Shown here piece after piece: positions 8,600 through 16,956 of a stretch of DNA of 42,710 nucleotides; position 1 is the stretch's first letter; every line of letters begins with the position of its first letter. The position numbers and the translations under genes are program-made. The DNA lies in contig JAIPJD010000001.1 of assembly GCA_021734365.1 (NCBI GenBank), positions 1-42,710 of the forward strand, read 5' to 3'. The notes beneath the pieces are model-generated. The model worked only from the letters and a program-made list of their open reading frames with translations. It searched no databases and was not told where the DNA came from. The stretch comes from Mariprofundaceae bacterium (GTDB lineage Bacteria; Pseudomonadota; Zetaproteobacteria; Mariprofundales; Mariprofundaceae).

Positions 8600-8625
8600 A
8601 CCGGCCTTCGGTTCAAACGGCCGGT
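8600..8625. repeat. Hairpin after speB
   Basis: ACCGGCC at 8600-8606 pairs with GGCCGGT at 8619-8625 across a 12-base loop. There is no following T-run on the + strand, so terminator function for speB is uncertain. Nothing else is visible in this 135-base gap. Confidence 0.45.
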
Positions 8626-8705
8626 AAATCTCCCTGCCGCTATCTTCCGACAGATCACCGGGCTGCCTCAATGACTTATTAATGTAGCATCGCTACCATG
8701 CGCCG

Positions 8706-9968
8706 ATGATTGATTTTCCTCTGGCATTCACCTGGATATTTCTTGCAGCCGTGGCGCTGCATTTCGCGATTGAATCATGGCTTGAGGCGAGACACGGCAA
8801 ACATGTTGCCGGCCACCGTACTGCCGTGCCGGCCCGCTTCGCTGATACTATTTCACTTCAGGCGCACCAGAAGGCTGCCGATTATACAGTGGCCAAGCTG
8901 CGCGTAGGCAAGTGGAACGGTATTTATGGACTGGCACTGCTGCTGATCTGGACGCTGGGTGGCGGTCTGGCGTGGCTGGATGGGATATGGTCAGGCACGG
9001 AGTGGGCTTCACTCTGGGTGGGCACTGCGTTTCTGATCAGCTTTGCATTGATTGGTACACTTCTTGAACTTCCTTTTTCGATCTACAACACCTTTGTCAC
9101 TGAGGTGAGGTTTGGCTTTAACCGCATCACCCCGAAGCTGTTTATCATTGACCTGCTGAAAGGAGCGTTGTTGATGGTCCTGATCGGCGCACCGCTGGCC
9201 GCTGCCATTCTCTGGATGATGGAGTCGGCCGGAGCACTATGGTGGGTCTGGGCCTGGGTATTCTGGACGGGTTTTTCCATCTTTATGATGTGGGCCTATC
9301 CGACCCTGATTGCGCCGATTTTTAACAAGTTCGAACCGATGCAGGAGGGTGAAACCAGAGAGGCCATCGAAGCGCTGCTCACCCGCTGCGGCTTCGAGAG
9401 TAAGGGCCTGTTTGTGATGGATGGCTCAAAACGCTCCAGCCACGGCAATGCCTACTTTACAGGCTTTGGGAAATCAAAGCGTATCGTCTTTTTCGATACA
9501 CTGTTGAAACAACTTAAGATGAACGAGACTGAGGCGGTACTGGCACACGAGCTGGGCCACTTCAAGCGCAACCATATCAAGAAGCGGATGGCGGTGATGT
9601 TTGCCACCTCGCTGGCAGGATTTGCGCTGCTGGGTTGGCTCGCAGGTCAGCTCTGGTTTTATCAGGCACTTGGTGTGCCCCATGCATCGAACCATGCACT
9701 GCTGGTTCTCTTTACACTGGCGTTGCCGCATTTTCTTTTCTGGCTGGGTCCGTTATCAAGCTGGTTCTCACGCAAACATGAGTTCGAGGCGGATGATTAT
9801 GCTGTTGATAACAGTGATGGCGCAGCGCTGATCTCGGCACTGGTGAAAATGTATGAGGATAATGCCAGCACACTGACGCCTGACCCGCTCTACTCGGCGT
9901 TCCATGATTCACATCCGCCCGCACCCATCCGGGTGGCCCATATTGAAGCATCCATGGAGCGGGGATGA
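8706..9968 (+). CDS. M48 family metalloprotease, Ste24/CAAX prenyl protease 1 type
   Basis: This is an integral inner-membrane zinc protease. The 420-residue length and layout match the Ste24-type M48A group rather than HtpX: a first membrane helix at about residues 5-20, paired helices near 70-120 and 145-195, then the catalytic AVLAHELGHFKRNH with HELGH at 281-285, two more helices at about 295-350, and the third zinc ligand in SRKHEFEADDYAV. SDGAALISALVKM and a C-terminal SAFHDSHPPAPIRVAHIE are family signatures. Bacterial members are thought to act in membrane protein quality control because prenylated substrates are absent. Its stop overlaps the next start by 4 bases, which implies translational coupling to trhP. 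Confidence 0.93.
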   Translation: MIDFPLAFTWIFLAAVALHFAIESWLEARHGKHVAGHRTAVPARFADTISLQAHQKAADYTVAKLRVGKWNGIYGLALLLIWTLGGGLAWLDGIWSGTEWASLWVGTAFLISFALIGTLLELPFSIYNTFVTEVRFGFNRITPKLFIIDLLKGALLMVLIGAPLAAAILWMMESAGALWWVWAWVFWTGFSIFMMWAYPTLIAPIFNKFEPMQEGETREAIEALLTRCGFESKGLFVMDGSKRSSHGNAYFTGFGKSKRIVFFDTLLKQLKMNETEAVLAHELGHFKRNHIKKRMAVMFATSLAGFALLGWLAGQLWFYQALGVPHASNHALLVLFTLALPHFLFWLGPLSSWFSRKHEFEADDYAVDNSDGAALISALVKMYEDNASTLTPDPLYSAFHDSHPPAPIRVAHIEASMERG

Positions 9969-11347
9969 AGCGGAATATTGAATTGCTGGCTCCGGCCGGA
10001 ACCATCAGAAATATGCGCTATGCATTCGAGTTTGGTGCGGATGCCGTTTATGCAGGACAGCCGCGTTACAGCCTGCGTGTGCGTAACAATGACTTCCAGC
10101 TGGAGAATCTGAAAACCGGTATTGATGAAGCACATGCGCTGGGGAAAAGGTTTTTTGTCGCCAGCAACCTGCTGCCACACAACAACAAGCTGAAGCGCTA
10201 CCTTGAGCATATGCAGCCGGTGATTGATATGCAGCCGGATGCACTGATCATGGCCGATCCAGGGCTGATCATGATGGTGCGTGAGAAGTGGCCCGGGATG
10301 CCCATCCACCTCTCCGTACAGGCCAACACCATGAACTGGCAGGCTGTAAAGTTCTGGCAGTCAATCGGCATCAGCCGGGTTATTCTCTCTCGGGAGCTCT
10401 CCCTTGATGAGGTGGAGGAGATTCGCCAGCAGTGCCCTGATATTGAGCTTGAAGTGTTTGTTCACGGCGCCCTCTGTATGGCCTACTCCGGACGCTGCCT
10501 GCTTTCAGGCTATTTCAACCATCGTGATGCCAATCAGGGCTCATGCACCAATGCCTGCCGCTGGGAGTACGGCATGAAGAGTGCGGCTGAGGATATCTCC
10601 GGTGATGTTATCCCGATGCAGGCCTTGGACGGTCTGAATGCGCAGCCATTTTCCGATGCGGGCCAGATAGAGCGCCATCCACTGGCCGACCATGTTTATA
10701 CCCTGACCGAGCCGAACAGGCCGGATGAGCAGATGCCGATATTTGAGGATGAACATGGTACCTACATCATGAACTCGAAAGATCTGCGTGCCGTGCAGCA
10801 TGTGGAGCGGCTGGTAAATATCGGGGTTGATTCATTGAAGATCGAGGGGCGTACCAAGTCCCACTACTATGTAGCACGTACATCACAGATCTATCGCCAG
10901 GCGATCGACGATGCTGTGGCTGGCCGGCCGTTTGATGAATCGCTGATGTTCAAGCTTGATTCACTGGCGAACCGTGGCTACACCGACGGTTTTTATACCC
11001 GCAAGCGCAGCTCGGCGACCCAGAACTACGCGACCGGAAACTCACTCTTCTTCGCACAGCGTTTTGTCGGAGAGGTAGTCAGTTATGATCAGGCAACCAG
11101 GCGTGCCGAGATTATGGTGAAAAACAAGTTTGAAGTGGGTGATTCCGTAGAGCTGGTTTCGGCTAGTGGCAATCAGATGTTTTCGGTGGAGAAGATGTGG
11201 AGTGCCAAAAGTGGTGAAGAGATCACGGTAGCGCCGGGAAGCAGCCACCAGGTGGTTATTGAGCTGCCTGCTGAACCGTCTCCGCACGCACTGCTGGCAA
11301 AGAACCTGCTTGCGGAGCATGAGCCTGAAGTGAGAGAGACAGTTTAA
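9965..11347 (+). CDS. trhP: TrhP/YegQ, U32-family tRNA hydroxylation protein
   Basis: The 460-residue protein matches YegQ, renamed TrhP, which takes part in prephenate-dependent hydroxylation of uridine 34 to ho5U in tRNA. It begins with IELLAPAGTIRNMRYAFEFGADAVYAG, has the U32 motif EVFVHGALCMAYSGRCLLSGY, the cysteine cluster continuing through QGSCTNACRWEYG that is expected to bind iron-sulfur, and the MNSKDLRAVQHVERL and LKIEGRTKSHYYVART blocks. The C-terminal beta-barrel part (EVVSYDQATRRAEIMVKNKFEVGD) is present. The start overlaps the protease stop by 4 bases, with GGAG and GGGG just upstream. Older annotations call it a U32 peptidase or collagenase. Confidence 0.93.
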   Translation: MKRNIELLAPAGTIRNMRYAFEFGADAVYAGQPRYSLRVRNNDFQLENLKTGIDEAHALGKRFFVASNLLPHNNKLKRYLEHMQPVIDMQPDALIMADPGLIMMVREKWPGMPIHLSVQANTMNWQAVKFWQSIGISRVILSRELSLDEVEEIRQQCPDIELEVFVHGALCMAYSGRCLLSGYFNHRDANQGSCTNACRWEYGMKSAAEDISGDVIPMQALDGLNAQPFSDAGQIERHPLADHVYTLTEPNRPDEQMPIFEDEHGTYIMNSKDLRAVQHVERLVNIGVDSLKIEGRTKSHYYVARTSQIYRQAIDDAVAGRPFDESLMFKLDSLANRGYTDGFYTRKRSSATQNYATGNSLFFAQRFVGEVVSYDQATRRAEIMVKNKFEVGDSVELVSASGNQMFSVEKMWSAKSGEEITVAPGSSHQVVIELPAEPSPHALLAKNLLAEHEPEVRETV

Positions 11348-11363
11348 CCACTAGGGGGAAGTA

Positions 11364-12323
11364 ATGCTGCTTGCGTCTCTGGCTGTAGTGGCCGGGTTTG
11401 TTCTGCTGGCATGGAGTGCCGACCGTTTTGTTGATGGGGCAGCCTCCATTGCCCGCCACTTTCGCGTCTCTCCGATGATCATCGGGCTGACCATCGTCAG
11501 CCTCTGTACCTCCTTTCCGGAAATGCTGGTCTCGGCGATTGCCGCTTTTGATGGCAACAGCGATCTGGGTATTGGTAATGCATTGGGCTCCAATATAGCC
11601 AATATCGGTATGGTGCTTGGCGTGACTGCACTGATTGTACCACTGACGATGCGTTCTTCGATTTTCAAACGTGAAATGCCGGTGCTTCTGGTTGTCATGC
11701 TACTTGCACTGGCGCTGATGTTTGATGGTGATCTGAACCGAATCGATGGTGTAATCCTTCTGACAGCGCTGCTGGCCCTGCTGTGGTGGCTGGTACGGCT
11801 TGGTATGCAGGATCGTTATGATCCATTGGAAGGGGAGTACGAGGATGTTATCCCGGTTGATATGACACTGGGGGCATCCATTTTGTGGTTTGTCGTTGGA
11901 TTGGTTTTGTTGCTGGTCAGTTCGCGTATCGTGGTCTGGGGCTCGGTTGAAATTGCCCATTTCTTCGGCATCAGTGATCTGGTGATCGGCCTGACTATTG
12001 TGGCCATTGGAACAAGCCTGCCGGAGTTGATGGCATCCATCATGAGCGTACGCAAGGGGGAGGACGATCTGGCAATCGGCAATGTGATTGGCTCCAATAT
12101 GTTCAATGTTCTGGCGGTGTTAAGTATGCCGGCACTGATTGCACCGCAAGCTTTTGATCGCTTGGCACTGGTGCGTGATTTTCCAATTATGATCGGGTTT
12201 ACGGTCGTTCTTTTCCTGATGGCTTACGGGTTCAGTAAGCGGGGAGAACTGGGACGAATAGAGGGTGCTGTGCTGACAGCTGGTTTTATAGCCTACCTTT
12301 ATCTTCTTTATCCGGGTTCCTGA
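11364..12323 (+). CDS. Calcium/sodium antiporter, CaCA family (YrbG-like)
   Basis: This inner-membrane exchanger belongs to the K+-dependent Na+/Ca2+ exchanger-like branch of the CaCA family. The 319-residue protein is almost all hydrophobic, with about ten predicted helices. It shows the two inverted alpha-repeats: IIGLTIVSLCTSFPEMLVS with GNALGSNIANIG in the first half, and VIGLTIVAIGTSLPELMAS with GNVIGSNMFNV in the second. Each carries the acidic ion-binding residue in SFPEM/SLPEL. A loop rich in acidic residues lies between the halves. AGGGGGA precedes the ATG; the gap from trhP is 16 bases, so it is probably cotranscribed. The transported ion cannot be read from sequence. Confidence 0.92.
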   Translation: MLLASLAVVAGFVLLAWSADRFVDGAASIARHFRVSPMIIGLTIVSLCTSFPEMLVSAIAAFDGNSDLGIGNALGSNIANIGMVLGVTALIVPLTMRSSIFKREMPVLLVVMLLALALMFDGDLNRIDGVILLTALLALLWWLVRLGMQDRYDPLEGEYEDVIPVDMTLGASILWFVVGLVLLLVSSRIVVWGSVEIAHFFGISDLVIGLTIVAIGTSLPELMASIMSVRKGEDDLAIGNVIGSNMFNVLAVLSMPALIAPQAFDRLALVRDFPIMIGFTVVLFLMAYGFSKRGELGRIEGAVLTAGFIAYLYLLYPGS

Positions 12324-12371
12324 TTGATACGGGTCAACATCTAATCCCACTCCACCTGCTATGCTTAAAGC

Positions 12372-13331
12372 ATGGCGATTTCAGGCGACCCCGGTTCTCC
12401 GGTTCAGGTTTATATTGGCGAGGCTCTTGCCCGCTACGGCTTTGGCAAGGGGCATCCGTTTGGCCCGGATCGTATGGATGCCTTCTGGAAGGAGGCGATC
12501 AGACGGGGGCTTAATAAACGGGTTGCCATTGCAGACCCGGCTGAAGCCACCGAGGAGCTTATCCACCGTTTTCATACATCCGCCTACATCGAACGTGTCA
12601 AAGTACTCTCCGAAACCGGTGAAGGTTATCTCGATCATGGTGATACACCGGCCTTCAAAGGAGTTTATGAAGCAGCAGCTACCGTTGTAGGTTCCGGTCT
12701 GGCCGCAGTTGAGTCGGTGATGTGCGGGAGAACACCGCGCTGCTTTATCCCGATTGCAGGACTTCACCATGCACGGCGCGATATGGCAGCCGGATTCTGT
12801 GCCTTCAATGATGCAGGTGTGCTGATCGAGGTGTTAAGGATGCTCTATGGCGTGAAGCGGATCGCCTATATCGATATCGATGCCCACCATGGCGACGGCG
12901 TCTTCTACGCTTTTGAATCTGACCCTGATCTCTGGGTTGTCGATATGCATGAAGATGGCCGCTATCTCTATCCCGGTACGGGGCATGCGGATGAGACAGG
13001 CAAGGGTGCGGCCAGAGGAACAAAACTGAACCTGCCGCTGCTGCCGGGTGCGGATGATGCCGAATTTCATCGTGTCTGGCCGGAGGCTGAGGCACATATC
13101 CGGGCAGCTAAACCTGAGATTATCATCTTTCAGTGCGGTGCGGACTCGATAGCAAATGATCCGATCACCCACATGCGGTTTACTCCAAACACCCACGCCC
13201 ATGCCGCAGCTTCTCTTAAACAGATCGCCGATGAGTTCTGTCAGGGGCGGCTCATAGCTCTGGGCGGAGGCGGCTACAATCGGGGCAATCTGGCGGCTGG
13301 ATGGAGCAGTGTGGTCGAATCACTGCTTTGA
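12372..13331 (+). CDS. Histone-deacetylase-fold zinc amidohydrolase (AcuC/APAH-like)
   Basis: The 319-residue protein belongs to the arginase-deacetylase superfamily. It has the HDAC motifs in order: GPDRMDAFWKE, the charge-relay histidines in GLHHARRDMAAGFCAFND, the zinc ligands in IDIDAHHGDGV and again in QCGADSIANDP, and the transition-state tyrosine in ALGGGGYNRGN. Bacterial members act on acetoin-related acetyl groups, acetyl-CoA synthetase, or acetylated polyamines. A polyamine block lies 4 kb upstream, so acetylpolyamine deacetylation is a possibility, but nothing in the sequence decides it. The gap from the exchanger is 48 bases. Confidence 0.9.
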   Translation: MAISGDPGSPVQVYIGEALARYGFGKGHPFGPDRMDAFWKEAIRRGLNKRVAIADPAEATEELIHRFHTSAYIERVKVLSETGEGYLDHGDTPAFKGVYEAAATVVGSGLAAVESVMCGRTPRCFIPIAGLHHARRDMAAGFCAFNDAGVLIEVLRMLYGVKRIAYIDIDAHHGDGVFYAFESDPDLWVVDMHEDGRYLYPGTGHADETGKGAARGTKLNLPLLPGADDAEFHRVWPEAEAHIRAAKPEIIIFQCGADSIANDPITHMRFTPNTHAHAAASLKQIADEFCQGRLIALGGGGYNRGNLAAGWSSVVESLL

Positions 13332-13335
13332 ACGT

Positions 13336-13404
13336 CCGCTTCCATCGATCCCATATCTCACTCTTCTGTTCTTCTGTGTATTTGATTCTCTTTCGGTAAC
13401 TCAT
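13336..13404 (-). pseudogene. IS30-family transposase N-terminal fragment
   Basis: The minus strand from ATG 13404 reads MSYRKRIKYTEEQKSEIWDR and then WK. This resembles the start of IS30-family transposases, whose helix-turn-helix begins with a basic stretch, YTE, and WDRWKRGES. GGAG precedes the ATG at 8 bases. The similarity stops after about 22 residues at 13336, where the frame runs into sequence antisense to the deacetylase gene. Outward from the ATG, AAAGTGTTGCATCC at 13435-13448 resembles the end of such an element. I read it as an IS remnant left by deletion. The identification is by eye, without a search. Confidence 0.55.
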
Positions 13405-13463
13405 ATTCAACACTCCATCTATTCATTTTAGATAAAGTGTTGCATCCACCGTCTGAGACCACC

Positions 13464-13846
13464 GCCAAAAGCGGACGTTGTATTTTATTACCCAAAATAC
13501 ATTGATATATCTTTGATATATTTGCCAAGCACATCATTTATAAATAGCAGATACACACTCAATACGAAGCCAACGAGATGTGTTGCAAATCTTTGAGTAT
13601 TATTTTGTTTCCCCTGTCCTGACAAATGAAAAAGGTCTATCCATTTGAGACCATATACATGTCTTCTTTTGTACGCTCCAACAACTACTATAGGGCACAC
13701 GATTAAACCAATACCGAGCATTCCCATAACAAATAGCGAATGCATCACTAAGTCGATGACATTATCAATTGTGCCCATAAAAGAACCCTGCCCCATCGTT
13801 CATGGTCGATCCATTAATACTGTTAGTGCGAATGTCCGCTTTTGGC
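13464..13846. repeat. 16-bp inverted repeats flanking an AT-rich segment
   Basis: GCCAAAAGCGGACGTT at 13464-13479 is complementary, with one difference, to AATGTCCGCTTTTGGC at 13831-13846. An 11-base part of the motif recurs at 13331-13341 at the end of the deacetylase gene, next to the transposase fragment. The enclosed 350 bases are clearly more AT-rich than the neighbours and hold one ORF. The arrangement suggests a small inserted element or a recombination scar. Confidence 0.6.
13488..13778 (-). CDS. Small hydrophobic protein, unknown function (96 aa)
   Basis: I do not recognise this protein. It has a first predicted membrane helix at about residues 12-34 (hydrophobic, ending VVVGAYKRR), a polar middle (WIDLFHLSGQGKQNNTQRF), and a second helix near 65-85 (LVGFVLSVYLLFINDVLG). 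The start at 13778 has AGGG 7 bases upstream; an in-frame ATG at 13796 has no ribosome site. Base composition is lower in GC than all surrounding genes, and the gene lies inside inverted repeats beside an IS fragment, so it looks acquired. It may be a cargo ORF or may not be expressed. Confidence 0.55.
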   Translation of the reverse strand: MGTIDNVIDLVMHSLFVMGMLGIGLIVCPIVVVGAYKRRHVYGLKWIDLFHLSGQGKQNNTQRFATHLVGFVLSVYLLFINDVLGKYIKDISMYFG

Positions 13847-13890
13847 ATTCATTCGTCCTTTATACATCGCAGGTTATTTACAGGCAGATG

Positions 13891-14337
13891 TTAACTTGCT
13901 TCACGTGCAGCGATTTTCGCCTGAATGAACTCTTTGTGATACACCCCGATCAATTCGGCAGTGCGCCGGATCAGTTGCTCTTCATACGGGTCAACATGAC
14001 CATCAGCCATGGCGATCTGCCAGAGCTCTTTCAGGAATTCGATCCGCTCTTCGGTTGAGTAGTGTTTGATAATCTGTGAGGTGAACCGGTGCATATCGGT
14101 TGCATTGGCTTTCTCAACCCTGGCCTTTTCAACAAGTGCATGGACTTCACTGGTTGAAAGTCCGAATCGCTTCTCAACAGCCCTGATGATTTCATTGCGC
14201 TCTGCCTCTTCCAGCTTGCCGTCAATGTGCATAATTTCGATCATCACGGCAGTGACCGCCAGTGAGATCTCATGCCCTTTATCGGCTGAATCATCTTTGG
14301 AGTCTCCACTCCACATATCTTTAATCTTTTGCAGCAT
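13891..14337 (-). CDS. TerB-family (TerB/DjlA-like) protein
   Basis: The 148-residue soluble helical protein matches the TerB domain seen in tellurite-resistance and co-chaperone proteins. It has two related halves, each with an acidic metal-binding-type stretch: AVMIEIMHIDGKLEEAERNEI (about 30-50) and LWQIAMADGHVDPYEEQLIRR (about 103-124), joined by FGLS and an EERIEFLKEL segment. Function of stand-alone TerB proteins is not known; tellurite resistance should not be assumed. It is the last gene of the minus-strand operon, 2 bases after ggt, with AGAGGAG upstream. Confidence 0.85.
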   Translation of the reverse strand: MLQKIKDMWSGDSKDDSADKGHEISLAVTAVMIEIMHIDGKLEEAERNEIIRAVEKRFGLSTSEVHALVEKARVEKANATDMHRFTSQIIKHYSTEERIEFLKELWQIAMADGHVDPYEEQLIRRTAELIGVYHKEFIQAKIAAREAS

Positions 14338-14339
14338 GA

Positions 14340-15983
14340 TTATTTTGCTCCTCTGCTTGTAGAAACGGCCCTGCCTTCGCCACGCTGGTCGACAATGCCT
14401 GTCAACCTGCCGGTTTTGTGGTCCAGCATAATCGCCTGCATATTGCCGTAACTGCGCACTTCTTTTAACACATGCCCGCGCTTTTTGAGTTCAGCGGCAA
14501 TCGCCTCTGAAAATGCACCTTTCTCATGCTGAATGTTATCGGGCAGAAACTGATGATGAAAGCGAGGGGCGTCGACCCAGGGTGCCGGGCCAGATTCATT
14601 CATCATAAACCCGAGCGAAGTCAGTAGAACCATGCTGATAATGCGGGAGCCGCCGGGCGTGCCGACAATGAAGGTACGATCAGGCCCGGTCACAAATGTT
14701 GGCGTCATCGATGAGAGCATCCGCTTGCCCGGATCGACACCGTTAGCCTGCCCCTGCACCAGTCCGTAGGCATTGGCTTCGCCCGGGATCACAGCAAAGT
14801 CATCCATCTCATCGTTAAGAAGGATACCCGTGGCAGGTGAAACATAACCGGAGCCGAACGGGTAGTTGATGGAGAGCGTGGCTGAGACCATGTTTCCCTC
14901 GTGATCGATAATAGAGAAGTGGGAGGTGTCGGCGCCGCTGCCGGACATCTCACCAACACCCTGCAGATCCAGTGACGGTGTAGCCCTGCGCATATCAACA
15001 GTGCCGCGTAATTCGGCGAGGCGGGCCTGGTCGAGATAATCGTCCGGTATGGAGATGTGATCGGCATCGCCCAGATAACGGTTCCGGTCACGGTAGGCCC
15101 GCTTCATGGCTTCGGTCAAAAGGTGGATGCGATCAGCTTTTTTCAGGGCTTTCAGGTTGTCATTTTTGAGCATGCCGAACACCATCGCCAGTGTCATGCC
15201 TCCGGATGAAGGAAGTGATGCCGAAACAAAGCGATGCCCCTGATAGTTGAAAGAGACAGGTTCACGCTCCTTAACACGGTAATCAGCCAGATCACCCTCA
15301 CGGATGAGGCCACCATCCCGCTTCATGTCGGCAGCCAGTCTTCCGGCAATCTGGCCACGATAGAATCCTTTTCTTCCCTTCAGCGCGAAGCGTTCCAGTG
15401 TTTCAGCAAGTACGGGTTGCCGGATAATATCGCCCTCATTTTTGTCAAAGATGGCGTGCGCGGAGTCATTGAAAGCCTGGCGGCGGAAGCGGATCATGCC
15501 CGCAAGCCGTGGCGATACGACAAATCCATCACGCGCCAGTTTCGCTGCGGGTGAAACCACCTGTTTGCGGGAGAGTCTTCCATAGTTAGCGACCAGATGG
15601 TCAACTCCGGCAGCAAGTCCGGGCACACCGGCGGCGGCGGGACCGTCAATGCTGGAGATGTTTTGATAGACTTTTCCCTGACCGGCCAGTGTTGGAGAAG
15701 TTTCCCGCGCATCAATCATCACATAGCGATTTTCTTTGGCGATATAGAGCAGGAAGAAGCCGCCACCGCCGATACCGGATGATCCCGGTTCTACAACACC
15801 GAGCGCCAGTGCAGTTGCGGCGGCGGCATCAAAGGCGTTGCCGCCATGATTTAACATTTCAATGCCGGCTTCGGCTGCCAGCGGGTGAGCGGCCACCACC
15901 ATGCCCGCTTCGGGTGTCGCAGCGTAGGCTGATTGTGACGCAAGAAAAATTAGTGTGGCAATGAGTCGCAGAATGTTACCCAT
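14340..15983 (-). CDS. ggt: Gamma-glutamyltransferase (periplasmic)
   Basis: GGT cleaves glutathione and other gamma-glutamyl compounds in the periplasm. The 547-residue precursor starts with a signal peptide (MGNILRLIATLIFLASQSAYA). The large-subunit start GMVVAAHPLAAEAGIEMLNHGGNAFDAAAATAL and GSSGIGGGGFFLLY are typical. Self-cleavage is expected before T353 in GADTSHFSIID, the nucleophile. NYPFGSG, LNDEMDDF, MLSSMTPTF and the oxyanion-forming VGTPGGSRIIS follow. ATG 15983 overlaps the mutY stop by 8 bases and has GGGG upstream; ATG 15995 adds four residues. A longer open frame to 16097 lies wholly inside mutY and is unlikely to be used. Confidence 0.94.
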   Translation of the reverse strand: MGNILRLIATLIFLASQSAYAATPEAGMVVAAHPLAAEAGIEMLNHGGNAFDAAAATALALGVVEPGSSGIGGGGFFLLYIAKENRYVMIDARETSPTLAGQGKVYQNISSIDGPAAAGVPGLAAGVDHLVANYGRLSRKQVVSPAAKLARDGFVVSPRLAGMIRFRRQAFNDSAHAIFDKNEGDIIRQPVLAETLERFALKGRKGFYRGQIAGRLAADMKRDGGLIREGDLADYRVKEREPVSFNYQGHRFVSASLPSSGGMTLAMVFGMLKNDNLKALKKADRIHLLTEAMKRAYRDRNRYLGDADHISIPDDYLDQARLAELRGTVDMRRATPSLDLQGVGEMSGSGADTSHFSIIDHEGNMVSATLSINYPFGSGYVSPATGILLNDEMDDFAVIPGEANAYGLVQGQANGVDPGKRMLSSMTPTFVTGPDRTFIVGTPGGSRIISMVLLTSLGFMMNESGPAPWVDAPRFHHQFLPDNIQHEKGAFSEAIAAELKKRGHVLKEVRSYGNMQAIMLDHKTGRLTGIVDQRGEGRAVSTSRGAK

Positions 15984-16956
15984 AGTGAACCCCATGTTTT
16001 TCCAGCAGGCGATGGATGCCGGTGGGAAGTGCGATGCTGTCGAAATTTGAAACCCATTGACCGTCCCCGGCAGGAGAGACATCAGCCACACTGCCATAGA
16101 GATGCAGTTTGCGATGGGTTAGCTGATGGATGTGGCAGGCAGGTGTGTCAGGTGTTGATTTCAGTTCAGTGATGGGTGGCGTCCACAGCCTGCCCCATAT
16201 GCCGGAGTCCGGTCGCCGGGTCAGCCAGACACCCCTGGTCGGGCAGGTATGTAGCGTGACCTGCCAGTGGAGATGTTTCACGGGTATTTTTTTTGCGGCA
16301 TTCGCTTCGACGGGTTGAAATGCAGCCTTGCAATTATGACTCACGGGGCAAAGCGAGCAGTTCGGACTGCGTGAGGAACAGATGGTTGCCCCCAGTTCCA
16401 TCATTGCCTGGTTCCAGCCAGCGGGATTAGCCGAGCCATTAATTTCATCCTGGGCCCAGGCCCATAACTGCTTGTCCGTTACTGCAGGGCGATTATGCCA
16501 GCGCTTTAGTACCCGTTTTACATTGCCATCGAGCACCGGTGTCGGCTGACCAAATGAGAATGATGCAATGGCTCCGGCAGTGGAGCGGCCAATACCGGGG
16601 AGAGCCATGATTGCATCAAATGCTTCGGGAAAGGTGCCGCCATGCTCCGATATAATTTTCCGGGCAGCCTGATGAATAAAGCGTGCGCGGCGGTAGTAGC
16701 CCAGCCCCTCCCATGATTTTAACAACTCGTCCATTGACGCCGATGCCAGAGCCGCAGTATCGGGAAACTTTTCAAACCAGTTGCTGTAGTGCGGCAACAC
16801 GGTTTTTACCTGTGTCTGCTGCAGCATGATCTCTGAAATCCAGATACGGTAGGGATCAGTTGTCTCCCGCCAGGGCAGTTTTCGGGCATTCTTCCCGTAC
16901 CACTGCAAAAGGTTATTACATTGTACGGAAGACAAATGTGTCCTGATACACTTCAA
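15976..16956 (-). CDS. mutY: Adenine DNA glycosylase MutY
   Basis: MutY excises adenine mispaired with 8-oxoguanine. The 326-residue protein has the helix-hairpin-helix glycosylase core: LPWRETTDPYRIWISEIMLQQ with catalytic E42, the hairpin ALPGIGRSTAGAI (118-130), catalytic D143 in PVLDGNVKRVL, and a 4Fe-4S cluster of C193, C200, C203 and C209 (C-x6-C-x2-C-x5-C). The C-terminal third is a NUDIX-like 8-oxoG recognition domain (WQVTLHTCPTRGVWLTRRPDSGIWGRLWTPP). The start overlaps the tonB-like gene by 41 bases; no later ATG keeps the active site, so the overlap is probably real. Confidence 0.95.
   Translation of the reverse strand: MKCIRTHLSSVQCNNLLQWYGKNARKLPWRETTDPYRIWISEIMLQQTQVKTVLPHYSNWFEKFPDTAALASASMDELLKSWEGLGYYRRARFIHQAARKIISEHGGTFPEAFDAIMALPGIGRSTAGAIASFSFGQPTPVLDGNVKRVLKRWHNRPAVTDKQLWAWAQDEINGSANPAGWNQAMMELGATICSSRSPNCSLCPVSHNCKAAFQPVEANAAKKIPVKHLHWQVTLHTCPTRGVWLTRRPDSGIWGRLWTPPITELKSTPDTPACHIHQLTHRKLHLYGSVADVSPAGDGQWVSNFDSIALPTGIHRLLEKHGVHYG

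Noticed and set aside
16000-16097. Longer N-terminus for gamma-glutamyltransferase
   Set aside because: It would precede the signal peptide and lies wholly inside mutY; the ATG at 15983 gives a proper signal sequence.
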